The translations under genes and the position numbers were made by a program. A model generated the notes under the pieces. The model was given only the letters and a program-made list of their open reading frames with translations, searched no databases and was not told where the DNA came from. Shown here piece after piece: positions 35,784 through 46,768 of a stretch of 64,000 nucleotides of DNA. The DNA lies in assembly GCA_034769895.1 (NCBI GenBank), contig CM068369.1, positions 427,825,479 to 427,889,478 of the forward strand. Direction: 5' to 3'. The DNA is from Magicicada septendecula. Lineage: Eukaryota > Arthropoda > Insecta > Hemiptera > Cicadidae. Each line of letters starts with the position of its first letter. Within the stretch, counting starts at the first letter, position 1.

Positions 35784-36857
35784 TGTAAAGGTATTGATTT
35801 TTACCCTTTATACAATATACCATCAGAAGATTCCAGTATTATAATAATACTTACTGCTAACTGCTGCCAGAATTTTACTTACCGTCATATTCCTCTTTAA
35901 ACTTACCTTATTATTGCCCAGGTCGCCAACATATTTTTTAGATGAATATGTAAACTTAAACACTCTTGCCCTTATAAAAATTGTAACATAATCCCGCTAT
36001 CTGACCACCCTTAAATCTGAGAAAAATCCCAAAGAACGTTAGGCGAGGTTTTAAGCACAGAATAGGAAATGGTTATGGCATAATAACTTAATCTAACACA
36101 TTTTTTATATTGAGACAAATCTGGTTTTATTCACAATATCATACTCCCTTCTTCTCAACCACTAGAAACAAACGTATTTAATCAAGATTCTTTAAACAAC
36201 TACTTTTAGCTAGGAACCAGTACTTTAATTGATTAATGCTCCCCTTATCCCTCACACACACTCTCTCACTCTTTACAATTACTACATATAGTTTTTACCC
36301 CCCTCTTACTAAGCGCTTTACTGTTTTAAAATTCAAAAACTTACTGGCCAATGTATTCACTGTGCTTCTTTTCTCGCTATTCCACTTATGCTGCCATTTT
36401 CCCATGCACTCTCACTTACACCACACTTGCCCGGTCCTAATTACTTTACTTTATGTTGAGAATTCATCATGTATCATGTTCACTGTGTCTTTATAGTAGT
36501 ATTCTTCATTGAAGTTTCCATACGTTTCGGTAGGTCTAGGCTACTCTTTCCGCTTCGACCTACCGAAATTTCCGAGGCCACTGATATAAAGTTTAACTCA
36601 TTGAACTGTATGCTGCTTCTGTCTGATGCAAGAACTGGTGATAGACTGCTTACTGTGATTCACACACACACACAGACTGCTGCTGGGGCTATTACGTAAT
36701 ACGTCTGAGCTGTGCTGTCTCCAGACATCAACAATTTATAATAACAGTGTATGTTGCTGGTTGCACTGGGGCCCCTAACAGGTGAATGCTGACACTTAAA
36801 AAAAAAAATTTACATATTTGAATTGACTGAGGTAGCACACAATTCTGTACCGTTACA
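35784..36857 (-). repeat. 3' LTR of the tRNA-Arg-type element
   Basis: On the minus strand it begins TGTAACGGTACAGAATTGTG and ends TACCTTTACA. The ATCAGAAGATTCCAG motif (plus strand, 35822-35836) equals part of tRNA-Arg(ACG) as I remember it. A candidate AATAAA poly(A) signal lies at 36126-36131 (minus strand). Confidence 0.95.
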
Positions 36858-37110
36858 ATACCCCCCCCCCCCAATGAGAGGTTATATGCCGGAGCATACA
36901 AACTCTCATTGCCTAAAACCTAAGAGGATCAGTGAGGATATGGCGCCGCAACCCCCCTGAACTCTCTACTAAAATCATGGGCACCTACCCCCCTAGTCCG
37001 GTGACTGTGGCAGCACCCATCCGATCTTACTGGACTTCTCTGCCCGAGATCCCAGCACCATAAACTCGGACCGATACCCGCCACAGTATCGCCTGACTCT
37101 GAAACATCTA
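36858..37110 (-). promoter_or_regulatory. Polypurine tract, hairpin and conserved 3' block
   Basis: Reading the minus strand towards the 3' LTR: a block homologous to 28050-28295 (37110-36912), then a 40-nt hairpin (36911-36872) whose outer arms CAATGAGAG/CTCTCATTG are identical to those of the plus-strand element, then eleven G residues plus TAT (36871-36858), then the LTR. Loop and inner-stem bases differ while pairing is kept. Confidence 0.75.
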
Positions 37111-38363
37111 ATTAAAAAATTAACAAACAGGCCTTTCATTATACCATACCCACAACTGATTGGTTTCCTCTTAGCCGTACTGGTTCATTGACAAAGTACT
37201 GGTTGACTTTCTCAAAGTACTGGTTGCATAATTTTGGTTATATAGAAACTTGTACTTTACTAGATACTTACAGCTAGTACACATAAATCCCCTACAAATT
37301 ATATACATATACCATCGCCCACCAAAAATCACAAATGGATTACATAAAATACAATAATAGCACCCTACTATATAATACATACTTCAAACAAAATACATCA
37401 TTACCTTTGAATTTTAAATAAAATTTATAAACCTTATAATTTTATCTCAAATTTCCAATCAAATTATTAATTATTAATTCATTAATCAGTTCGCATTTCT
37501 TTCATCAATTATTATTGATTTTATGACTACAGTCAAAATTCCAATCAAAATAAATTAAAAATTCATTATTAAAAATCATCTTTTCAATTAATTTAATTAC
37601 CAATTTAATTTAATTTAATTCCTCAAAACTCTAAGTTACGGTAATTACCTCATTAGATCAATCTCATTTGTTCAAAGCAAAATATTAATTGCATTACAAT
37701 CATTTCCTTTTGTTATTCATAAAAAGCTACCTCCATTTCAACACATCTTACATTTCTTTTGTTTCATAATAGAAATTGCTCATAGCACTGATTCATCGAA
37801 ACACAACATTCTTGTTGTTGTCAACTACAGCATGACTATAAACATCAACCTGTAAACATACCTGTTTACATCAACAATGGTCTACAAAACTTATTTTATA
37901 AACACTACCTTAGTCTCAACATTCTGATTACATCACCACCCTATCACATCCTTCAAATCTTGGTTTCTATAAATCTTTTAATATTATCAATTACTATTTA
38001 TTATAATTTAAATCAAATATAACTTTAATTCCACCTCCACTCAAAATAATTTAGCTTTAGTTACAGTATTTGAAACACTTTTAATTTAAACACACAATGC
38101 AAAATAAAATTCATTATTACCTCTTGTTCATTATTATTGTTAATTAACAAAATAAAATATTATTATTATTAAAATCAATTTCTACTACATACACACATGG
38201 TTACATACAACATTTTACAATACACACACAATTAATTTCACTATAAATTTATTTACAATCTTTTTATCATTATTTTTTCAGTTTACCACACCTCATTTCC
38301 TAGATTAGCAAGGTCAGAACCATATACTAAAGTATTTAAAATGTCCATTCATTGACTTTATAT
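37111..38363 (-). other. AT-rich non-coding interior of the tRNA-Arg-type element
   Basis: Sequence between the DDGG stop codon and the conserved 3' block. It is very AT-rich with scattered short repeats. No coding segment supported. Confidence 0.6.
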
Positions 38364-39812
38364 TCAACCTCCATCATCATGTAATAGTCTTATTTTTATA
38401 TAATAATTATCGTCCTTACTCACAATTGTTACACTATTATTATTATTATAATAACACCTGTTGTTAATTACATCAACACAATAATTAACTGCATTTTTGT
38501 CTACCATTAATTCATAAAACCTGTCTACATTGGTGCTCTTGGTTCTGTCTCCGTCAGTATTTGTTATTACAATCACATCATTGAAATTTTTATCACAATA
38601 GACGTCAGCTGTTACTAATACGCTGACCCTCTCTACAGGTAAGTATATGTTATTATCATCAATATAATCATCAATCTTTATTTCACAAGGTGAGTCAATT
38701 TGTTCCTCTCTTTCAATACATAAACTCTGCATTAATATTTCATAGCCTCTATTAACCTAAAAAAATCTCTATTTCTCTCTCTCTATTTCTCTCATCACAA
38801 TATTTCTCTCATTCCATGCAGAGGGCAACACAACATTATTACAACACATCCTGGCCTTACCAGGGAAACCATAATACATAAAGGGACTATTATTTGCAGA
38901 CCTTTTGTCTCCCAAATAAACTAATAAGGAACCGTTGTCCTCATACAACACTTGTGAAGCATTTACTTCACATATACTACAAGGGAAATTAGCCCTCTGC
39001 CCCCCATATCCCATTAAACTCTCTTCGTACCCTCTCTCAAACTCATCAGTACTCACTAGTACCCCATCATTAACCTCAACTGACTTTAAACTCTCATTAT
39101 TGCTGCTATCACTTACCGTATCATTCTTAGATACCTCATTTTCAACTATATAACCATTATTTTTATCTAACATTATTTCACCATTATAATTACTTAAATT
39201 AACACCACTACTTACCTTGTCTTCTATTTCTTCACTACTTTTCGTTATATTACTACCACCACAAACAATTACCTGTTTTAATTCAACTTCTGTATTCTCC
39301 TTTAATTGATCTGTCTCGGGTTTCCGCCATAATTTATCCCACTTTTCAAAATATTTATCCCACTTTTTGTCCATCTCGTCAAAACGTTTATTCATCATAT
39401 CAAAACCCTTAACCATCTCTGTTTTTATAAGATTCAACATATACGTCTCATAATCAGATTCACACATATTATCATTACTTACCTTATTATCTGTCACCTG
39501 ATCAACTTTATTCTTGTTAGATTGGTCTGTAGCTCTACCATTTCCTACCCCCATTACACTATCATCCTTATCGTTAGGCCTATTCACTGTCTTATTTTCT
39601 ACCACTATCACTTCAACTATTTTACCTTTATTATTTGTCATCTCACTGTGTTTTTTAATTTCCACGAATATTCCCTCTTCTTGTTCTTCCATCTGTCTAA
39701 AATTATCGTCCAAATTACCCCACTCCTCGTCCGTCATTTTATCTACAACCCCTCTAAATTCGCCTTCCCATATATCCCACTCGAAACCAATATTCTCTTG
39801 TACCTCGGTCAT
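38364..39812 (-). pseudogene. Unrecognised LTR-element protein (coiled coil, DDGG C-terminus), two TAG codons
   Basis: I do not recognise this gene. The first ATG is at 39812 (MTEVQENIGFEWDIWEGEF). The frame reads 347 codons to a TAG at 38769-38771, meets another TAG at 38757-38759, then continues in the same frame to a stop at 38364-38366, about 482 codons in all. The N-terminus is acidic. A Trp/Lys-rich coiled coil (FDEMDKKWDKYFEKWDKLW) lies near residue 160. A Cys-containing part (FPCSICEV, MCCNNVVLPSAW) follows near 290-340. The last part contains DGDRT and ends IRLLHDDGG. The protein at 23741-25105 shares the NDGVLV.TDE, SANN.P, VV.P.A, GDRT and RLL.DDGG blocks in the same order. Likely Gag-like by position, but no zinc knuckle. 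Confidence 0.72.
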
Positions 39813-40059
39813 GTTCAAAATTTATTTATAATATACCCTTTATATAACGCCCACTTAAAAAGGACTTAAAATCAAAATACCCCACACATAAAACAGTTAG
39901 CAATACATAAAAGTAAACACACAATAGCGCTACCCAAGCATAACCTTATTTAACGAAATTATGTACGATAATTTTTTACAAATACGCCGTTACCAATTCC
40001 TATTTTCTGTGCCTCAAAACAGGTCTAGTTCATATAATATTTATACGAATATCCTGGCA

Positions 40060-40079
40060 GGGTCGCCACTGTAAAGGTA
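40060..40079 (-). other. Primer-binding site complementary to tRNA-Arg
   Basis: On the minus strand TGGCGACCCTGCCAGGA starts one base after the 5' LTR. From memory it matches the complement of the 3' end of insect tRNA-Arg(ACG) at 16 of 17 positions. This differs from the tRNA-Lys type of the related plus-strand element. Confidence 0.75.
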
Positions 40080-41133
40080 TTGATTTTTACCCTTTATACA
40101 ATATACCATCAGAAGATTCCAGTATTATAATAATACTTACTGCTAACTGCTGCCAGAATTTTACTTACCGTCATATTCCTCTTTAAACTTACCTTATTAT
40201 TGCCCAGGTCGCCAACATATTTTTTAGATGAATATGTAAACTTAAACACTCTTGCCCTTATAAAAATTGTAACATAATCCCGCTATCTGACCACCCTTAA
40301 ATCTGAGAAAAATCCCAAAGAACGTTAGGCGAGGTTTTCAGCACAGAATAGGAAATGGTTATGGCATAATAACTTAATCTAACACATTTTTTATATTGAG
40401 ACAAATCTGGTTTCATTCACAATATCATACTCCCTTCTTCTCAACCACTAGAAACAAACGTATTTAATCAAGATTCTTTAAACTACTTTTAGCTAGGAAC
40501 CAGTACTTTGATTGATTAATGCTCCCCTTATCCCTCACACACACTCTCTCTCTTTACAATTACTACATATAGTTTTTACCCCCCTCCTACTAAGTGCTTT
40601 ACTGTTTTAAAATTCAAAAACTTACTGGCCAATGTATTCACTGTGCTTCTTTTCTCGCTATTCCACTTATGCTGCCATTTTCCCGTGCACTCTCACTTAC
40701 ACCACACTTGCCCGGTCCTAATTACTTTACTTTACGTTGAGAATTCATCATGAATCATGTTCACTGTGTCTTTATAGTGGTATTCTTCATTGAAGTTTCC
40801 ATACGTTTCGGTAGGTCTAGGCTACTCTTTCCGCTTCGACCTACCGAAATTTCCGAGGCCACTGATATAAAGTTAAACTGATTGAACTGTATGCTGCTTC
40901 TGTCTGATGCAAGAACTGGTGATAGACTGCTTACTGTGATTCACACACACAGACACTGCTGCTGGGGCTATTACGTAATACGTCTGAGCTGTGCTGTCTC
41001 CAGACATCAACAATTTATAATAACAGTGTATGTTGCTGATTGCACTAGGGCCCCTCACAGGTGAATGCTGACACTTAAAAAATATTTACTGATTTGAATT
41101 GACTGAGGTAGCACACAATTCTGTACCGTTACA
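40080..41133 (-). repeat. 5' LTR of the tRNA-Arg-type element
   Basis: Same ends as the 3' copy. About 16 substitutions and a few short indels separate the two. The candidate poly(A) signal of the 3' copy reads AATGAA here. The tRNA-Arg-like ATCAGAAGATTCCAG is kept (40118-40132, plus strand). Confidence 0.95.
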
Positions 41134-41286
41134 GAGCTACGACATTAACATGCTTGGAGGAAACCGTGTACAAAAATGACCAATTTAACATGGCAAAGAT
41201 AGGGGTTTCCTGGTCTGTTTGTAACTTTTACCTACCACTATGTTAAAGTAAGCATGCTGTGTAAATATGCAAAACATATACCGTAC

Positions 41287-41487
41287 CTGAATATGAACCA
41301 GAAGCATTCTGAAATCCTGTGCTTCAAGCCTGAGCAGGTCAGCCATGTTGGAATACAACTCATCCCAGTGGTCACACGGTCTCCACGGTGGGCCCCTTTC
41401 CGCAACAAATCCCGTAAAAAACATGCAGTCAAGTACTCGTGTTGTAAAATCACAGTCTGTTAGCCCTCGCTCACCCAGGAATGCTGC
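41287..41487 (-). CDS. Sbf: Sbf (MTMR5/13) exon, dDENN part
   Basis: This 201-bp exon lies between a TTTAG acceptor (after 41487) and a GTACGG donor (below 41287). Both borders are in phase 0. It encodes AAFLGERGLTDCDFTTRVLD, then CMFFTGFVAERGPPWRPCDH and on to LLVHIQ. The GFVSERGPPYRSCDLFDEL block of SBF1/SBF2 is directly recognisable. It forms the middle of the dDENN subdomain, which with uDENN and cDENN makes the Rab-activating module. The exon joins 46769-47077 upstream (ends FHK) and 12453-12634 downstream (begins ELAQQ). The full-length LTR element in the same orientation starts 153 bp into the downstream intron. Confidence 0.93.
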
Positions 41488-42490
41488 CTAAACATAACAA
41501 TGTCTTAATGGCAATTGTCGGAGGCACATACAAAATGAGTACTTCTCACTGCAACATATACATGAGATGTATAATTGTGTGTGTATGGTGGGGGGGGGGG
41601 GAGATAAAACTCATACATGCTTTATAATCACAAAGTGATAGACTTTATTTTGACATTGAAATAAATATTTTTTTTATTTTTGCTGGTACTCTTTACAATT
41701 CATTTACCTATATTTTCTTACTATTGAAAAGGATGTACAACTCATCCTTTGTTAGAATAAGTTCCGTGTGGGGATTTTTCTTATCTATTGGATTGAGCAC
41801 ATTGTGTTGCTTTAGCTGTATGCATTTAGTAATTTAAGTACAGCGTATACTTTATGTAGCATTTGTTTTCTGACTCTCTGACACTGGAGTAACAGAGTAT
41901 TGTTTATACTAGCAATTATTGTGTTTTAGTATTCGTTTAGCTTGAAGAAAGTGAACAATTTCTTGAACAGCGAAAATATTGTTTTAATGGATATAATGAT
42001 GAATGTCAGCCTATCCTCTGATATATAGGAATCGAATTTCGTCCTACTATTTTCTCTTAAAGACTTTGCCAACTGGTGCCCCTTGGTGATACAATTTCTT
42101 CAATGTGTCTCACACATACAAGGATCATCCAGAAATTAAAGAATGTTTAATTATAATACAATTATTTTAACATTAAATTTATAGAAAACAAATTTCTTAA
42201 ACGATATGTATTGTGACTTAAAGAACACACTACTTTTGTACATAGTCTTCACACAAGGCAAACATTTGTCACAACATAGTACAAGATTTTCTATACCTTT
42301 GTTACAACCCTCGAAAATTGTTGGCGTTTCCCACTCGCCAGATATCGTTTCCCGGGGGGGGGGGGGATAAAACTTTATTATTGAATATTTAGCATGTACC
42401 GCTACATTATTCATTAGCCCAGTTTATATTCTGATAGTCCCTTATCGAGTTGAAGATGAAAAATAATTGATTAAAAATAATCAAGCTGGA
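41488..42490. other. Sbf intron sequence, nothing recognised
   Basis: AT-rich sequence with G runs near 41590 and 42354. AAGGATCATCCAGAAATTAA near 42120 resembles the end of some mariner elements but has no partner that I can find. Confidence 0.45.
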
Positions 42491-44684
42491 CTAGGCTGAG
42501 TGTTTCCTCTTGTGGCCACTAACATGGCGAAGTCCCGACAAGAAATACCATTTGTCTATTGCTACACCAGGGTTGAAATCTTCTGAGGGTGGTCCATTTA
42601 CTGCCAGCTGCATTAGATCTCCTAATGAAGTGATGTCCAGGGAAAGTCTGTTTCACTTTTATCCTGTTAACGAAGCTAAATCCCCGTTCACAAGATGCTG
42701 TTGTTACTGCCATGCATGCAACACCGTAAAATACTTTCTTTAGCTCACCGAAACGCTCAGGAAACTTGTACAGAGTTTTTAATAGCTCACCCAGTCCTTT
42801 TGAAGTTATTTGCTCTTCTTTAACCATCATTTTTAATTGAAGCCATTCCGATAGCAAAACATCCTCATTTATATCACCAGTAATAAAAACATGCGCCAAT
42901 TGAGGAATCTCCTCATTGCCATATGCAGTTAGGGTGTTATCTTGAGGAAGGCACAAGAAATACAGAACGTGGCACTTGGTGCCTACTACAGTCTCAAGTG
43001 TATCAAGACGGCACTTCAAGTAATGAACTGTGCTTTCGATCAGCTTATTATGGATTGATTTGTATTCTTCCTCCCCTTGAGACGTGTTTGTGAGAACAAT
43101 TCCTTGGTCGCCTCTGTATTTTGTGCAATTCAGTTTCTCTGAGTCTGAAGTGTCAGAAAGGAATTGTTTCACACTGGATCCTTCAGATGAAAGCAAGAAC
43201 TGAACCATTTCCACCGTTACCATCATTGACGATCGTACCTGTGAGACCAGTAACTGTTTCAACTGTAAAACTTTACAAAATGGCTCTAGTTTCCCATACA
43301 GGTCAATCAAAAAGTTTAATGTTTTTACAAACTTGTACGATGTAAGGATTTTTAGATAGCCTTTTGCTCTAGCTGTATCTGTAGCTTCTCCTGTTGTAGC
43401 TTTCCGGTTCGTTATATCCTCAAGATGGATGACCAGAGGTACGAGATCACACCGCAAAGCTTTCAAAGCATCAGATTTACTACATAGCCACCGTACACTG
43501 TGAATATTTCTGAGTTTTACTATCTCACTTTCTAAAGTTTTCGCGGTGTTTTTAAGCTCATGGAGGCATTTTGAGGATCGTTTGTAAAATTTGTATATGT
43601 TCTTTGCAGTTTCGTCAAGCTTTTCTAGGTAAGGGATGGAATTGGCAGCATCAAGTATGACCAATTGTAGACGATGCGTGGCGCAGTGAATGCTAATTAA
43701 ATGCGGAGCTTCTTCTTTCAAACGAAGTACGAAACCTGACTTTGAGCCAATCATAGACGACGCCCCATCAGTTCCCACACTAACGATGTACTTTTCTCTT
43801 CTCCAATCAAGTCCTAAGTTATCCAAGAGCCCAGTAACAGCAGTGAAATACGAATCTGCCCTACCGCTCTCGAGAGGCACAAGGCCTAAAAGGTCTTCTC
43901 TTATCTCCCCTTCACACACATAACGAGCATAAACAATCACATGTTCCTCAGCACTTCGGTCCGTGGAACCATCAATCAAAATACTGAAACACTGAGCATT
44001 TTTTAATTTTTGAACCACATCTTCTTGTAACTGTTTAGCAATAAAATTAATGAAAACTTGGCAGTTTTTATCGTATACATATTGTTTTGTCTCCACATTT
44101 ACACCTAATTTAGTTGCAAGGGCAACTTGCTTAGGGAAGTCGGTAAATGGTTTTTCATTGATGCCTATAAAATAGGCTATGTTGAATAAAGTTGTTAGAT
44201 GCTCAAACATAGAAGACTCTATTTTCTTAATACATTTGGCAAGAGGAGCTTTTCCTGGTTCTGACTCTACTTCAAACCGCGTTAAATTGTCCATATGTAC
44301 TAGGCTTTTACCATGAAACACAAAAGTTTCCTTTTTCATGGAACCAGAAAATCCTGCTACCCATTTTGGGTCACTATTTAGAGGGTATTTAGCGCATATA
44401 GTACATTTTGCATGGTCAGAATCGTAAGCTAGCCAGGGGAAGATATCCAGCCAAGCTCTTTGAAATTTTCGTTTCCCAGAGGAACCGTGAGTAGGCCTAA
44501 GTCCACTAGAACTCGCGTTTTCCATAGTAGGCATTTCAGTTTCCCTACTAGGCCCGGCACTTACATCTCTAGCAGTAGACGTCGCACTCGCAGACTCACT
44601 AGGCGTCGTCGTACTGACAGTAGAACTTTTTTTAAATAAATAGTTAAGTTTAATCTGTTTCATTATGAATAAAATAACACACAA
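42491..44684 (-). pseudogene. hAT transposase gene, almost intact
   Basis: One frame of 721 codons starts at 44684; the first in-frame residues are MCVILFIMKQIKLNYLFKKS, so the start may instead be the ATG eight codons later. A BED-like finger follows (AWLDIFPWL, CTICAKYP near residue 100). Next come the hAT catalytic blocks: ILIDGSTDRSAEEHV with a catalytic Asp, VSVGTDGASSMIGSKSG, and HCATHRLQLVI. The C-terminal dimerisation segment follows (TASCERGFSFVNRIK). Near 42645-42650 a one-base shift moves the frame. In the neighbouring frame the usual tail (SLGDLMQLAVNGPPSEDF and on) runs to a TAG at 42491-42493. hAT enzymes cut and paste with 8-bp duplications. It lies inside an Sbf intron, same orientation; inverted ends not found. 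Confidence 0.88.
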
Positions 44685-44790
44685 AAAATAAAATACACGC
44701 TGAACACGATCTTAGAAATTGAGAATACTCTTAGTACACGAAACAATAAATCACACGTGTAACACATCCGGTCAACTCAACAATAATTAG

Positions 44791-44843
44791 CATCTTCAGG
44801 TCTTAAACAACAAGGTCTTAGCGTTGTTTAAGACCTGAAGATG
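44791..44843. repeat. Perfect 21-bp inverted repeat with 11-nt loop
   Basis: CATCTTCAGGTCTTAAACAAC (44791-44811) is followed after 11 nt by its exact reverse complement at 44823-44843. It directly precedes a CTGAAGA-hairpin-GAAA motif (44837-44857). It lies just upstream of the hAT gene and may mark a small foldback element. Confidence 0.85.
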
Positions 44844-44857
44844 TCAGTAATGACGAA

Positions 44858-45399
44858 AAGCTTTGTCTAAATAATAAAAACAATTATAGCAGTTTAGCAA
44901 TTTTATAAAAGAAAAGTAAGGATGGCTGCTAATTTAAACAATACGAAGAATAATTAGCAGACTGTACAACTTGGAAGGAGTGACAAACGCCAGCGGCCGG
45001 CAGGCCGCGCAGAACGGCGTGAAATTTCCACTCCTCTCTCTCAGCAACACTATTTTGTTCGACGTGTTTTAAGATGTTTATATCCAACAGAGCAGTTTTG
45101 TTTATAAAATTCACATGGTGACAGCTAACTGACGGCCTATGACTTCAACACGCGCCTTTACTAAAACAAAAACATGACGTGTTTTGGTTTAATAGACGTC
45201 CTTCTTTTTTCCATTTTTCATTCTTTCTCTCCTCTTTTCTCCTTTTTTTCACAGTCAAAACCCACTCACCACTGGCAAGTGGGTGAGTGCAATTTTCAAG
45301 GGTTGCTTTGTTACACTCTCTACTGCCAAAGTGTTGAGCCAATCAGTGACAACTTCTTTCAGCACATCATCACTGTCAAAATGACTGCAACCTAAAATG
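44858..45399. other. Sbf intron sequence, nothing recognised
   Basis: Sequence between the hAT gene and a mariner relic. A T-rich, C-rich stretch near 45200-45250. No coding segment supported. Confidence 0.45.
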
Positions 45400-46260
45400 T
45401 TTTTGATGTAGGAAACAAATGAGAATACAAAGCACTAAGTCAGGGGGTGGTGGATGATGGAAAACTTCCCAGCCAATATGTTGAAACAATCTTTGCACTG
45501 TTGCAGTCGAGTGTAAATGAGTGTTGTCATGAATCAAAACAATTCCACTAACTAGCCATATCGTTTATTCTGTATGGCAGGATTAGAGCTCATGAAATGG
45601 CTGACAGTAGGCCTCTGAGTTTATTCTCTGCTCTTGGGATAAAATCAATCAAAAGAACACCCATTCAGTCCTAAAACATGGTCACCATCACTTTCCTTTC
45701 TTTGTGCTGATTATTTGTTTGCACTTTTTTGGTTTTGATTAAGATTGGGAATGATGCTATTCCTTTGATTAGTGCTTGGTTTCTGGAGTTTTACACAAGA
45801 CTCGAGTCTCATCACCCATCACAATATCGCCCAAAAATTTGTCTGTCTTTATCAAATTGAGTGATAAAAGTGAAACCAGCTTCCACTCTTTTTTCCTTGT
45901 GTTCATCGAACAGAATTTTTGCACAAATCTGGCACACATTTTTTTATACCTAACATGATCTGTAACAAATTCATGAAGGTGCTTTGCAATTCCAGGAAAA
46001 GAAATATGCAAACTACCTAATGTGAAACATCAATACTCAAAGTGCTTATGTCACAAGAGAAGGAGGGTTGCCAGAATGTTCTTCATCATAAAAGTTTCAC
46101 CTTCCTCCATTAAACGTGATGTACCATTTTCTTACAGATGCTCATTCATAACATTACCAACATCCACTTCTGTTATTTTGATAGGACAAAAACTTATTTG
46201 CTTAAAAAAACTATCACACCATGAACCTCACACTTCACAGGACTTTCAATTTAGTCATAC
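45400..46260 (-). pseudogene. mariner transposase relic
   Basis: On the minus strand 46011-45769 reads HVRYKKMCARFVQKFCSMN and ends FLGDIVMGDETRVLCKTPET. This corresponds to the linker and first catalytic Asp (GDETWV) of a mariner transposase. Out-of-frame continuations include KKGKVMVTMF, GVLLIDFIPRAENK and, near 45480, VSTYWLGSFPSST. Many stops; no terminal repeats found. The sequence is far from the other mariners in this window, so it is another lineage. Confidence 0.7.
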
Positions 46261-46768
46261 AGGACTTTTAAAGGCATACTAAAAGCAGACAAACATTCAT
46301 AATATCTCACTGCTTGGATGAGGCTGAGCAAGTAGAAGGGGAAGTTCAATGGCATGGCACCAGTGATGGTTGTGGTGGTGGTGGAGGTAGGGGGGGAGTC
46401 CTAATTGTCTGCCAAGGCCAATGTTCTTTACTTTCTAGATGACCCTCATGTAATCATGGCATTTCACACACACTGTAATGAGTTTCTTCAGAATATTCTA
46501 CAACTTACCTTAGAAAAGATCTGAATATATATTCTCTAAATTGTGTGAAACATCACCATTAGCTTTTATACATTCCAAACAAAATCATGATAACGCTATT
46601 CTTACTGTGTATTACTAACTAATTAACAAGATTCTGCTTTTGTATTCTTATATAAGCATACATCAATATGCAGCAACCAAAACACACTACTGAAAATAAA
46701 CTAAACACATCATGATCAATGTTTTCTTCATGAAATATAGAGATGTAATAACACAAAATACCATTTAC

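Larger units (their letters stand above)
35784..41133 (-). mobile_element. Non-autonomous LTR retrotransposon (tRNA-Arg type), full length, TSD GAGC
   Basis: Two LTRs (40080-41133 = 5', 35784-36857 = 3' on the minus strand; about 98% identical by eye) are flanked by GAGC at 35780-35783 and 41134-41137. The 5' LTR is followed by a tRNA-Arg-type primer site and the 3' LTR is preceded by a G-rich tract and hairpin. The 3.2-kb interior holds one ORF (39812 down to 38364) and about 1.4 kb of non-coding sequence. No pol motif is visible. It is in the same orientation as Sbf and its 5' LTR starts 153 bp past the splice donor of exon 41287-41487. Confidence 0.93.

Noticed and set aside
42115..42160. 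Mariner-like end (AAGGATCATCCAGAAATTAA)
   Set aside because: No inverted partner or transposase remnant nearby in the right orientation; too short to call.
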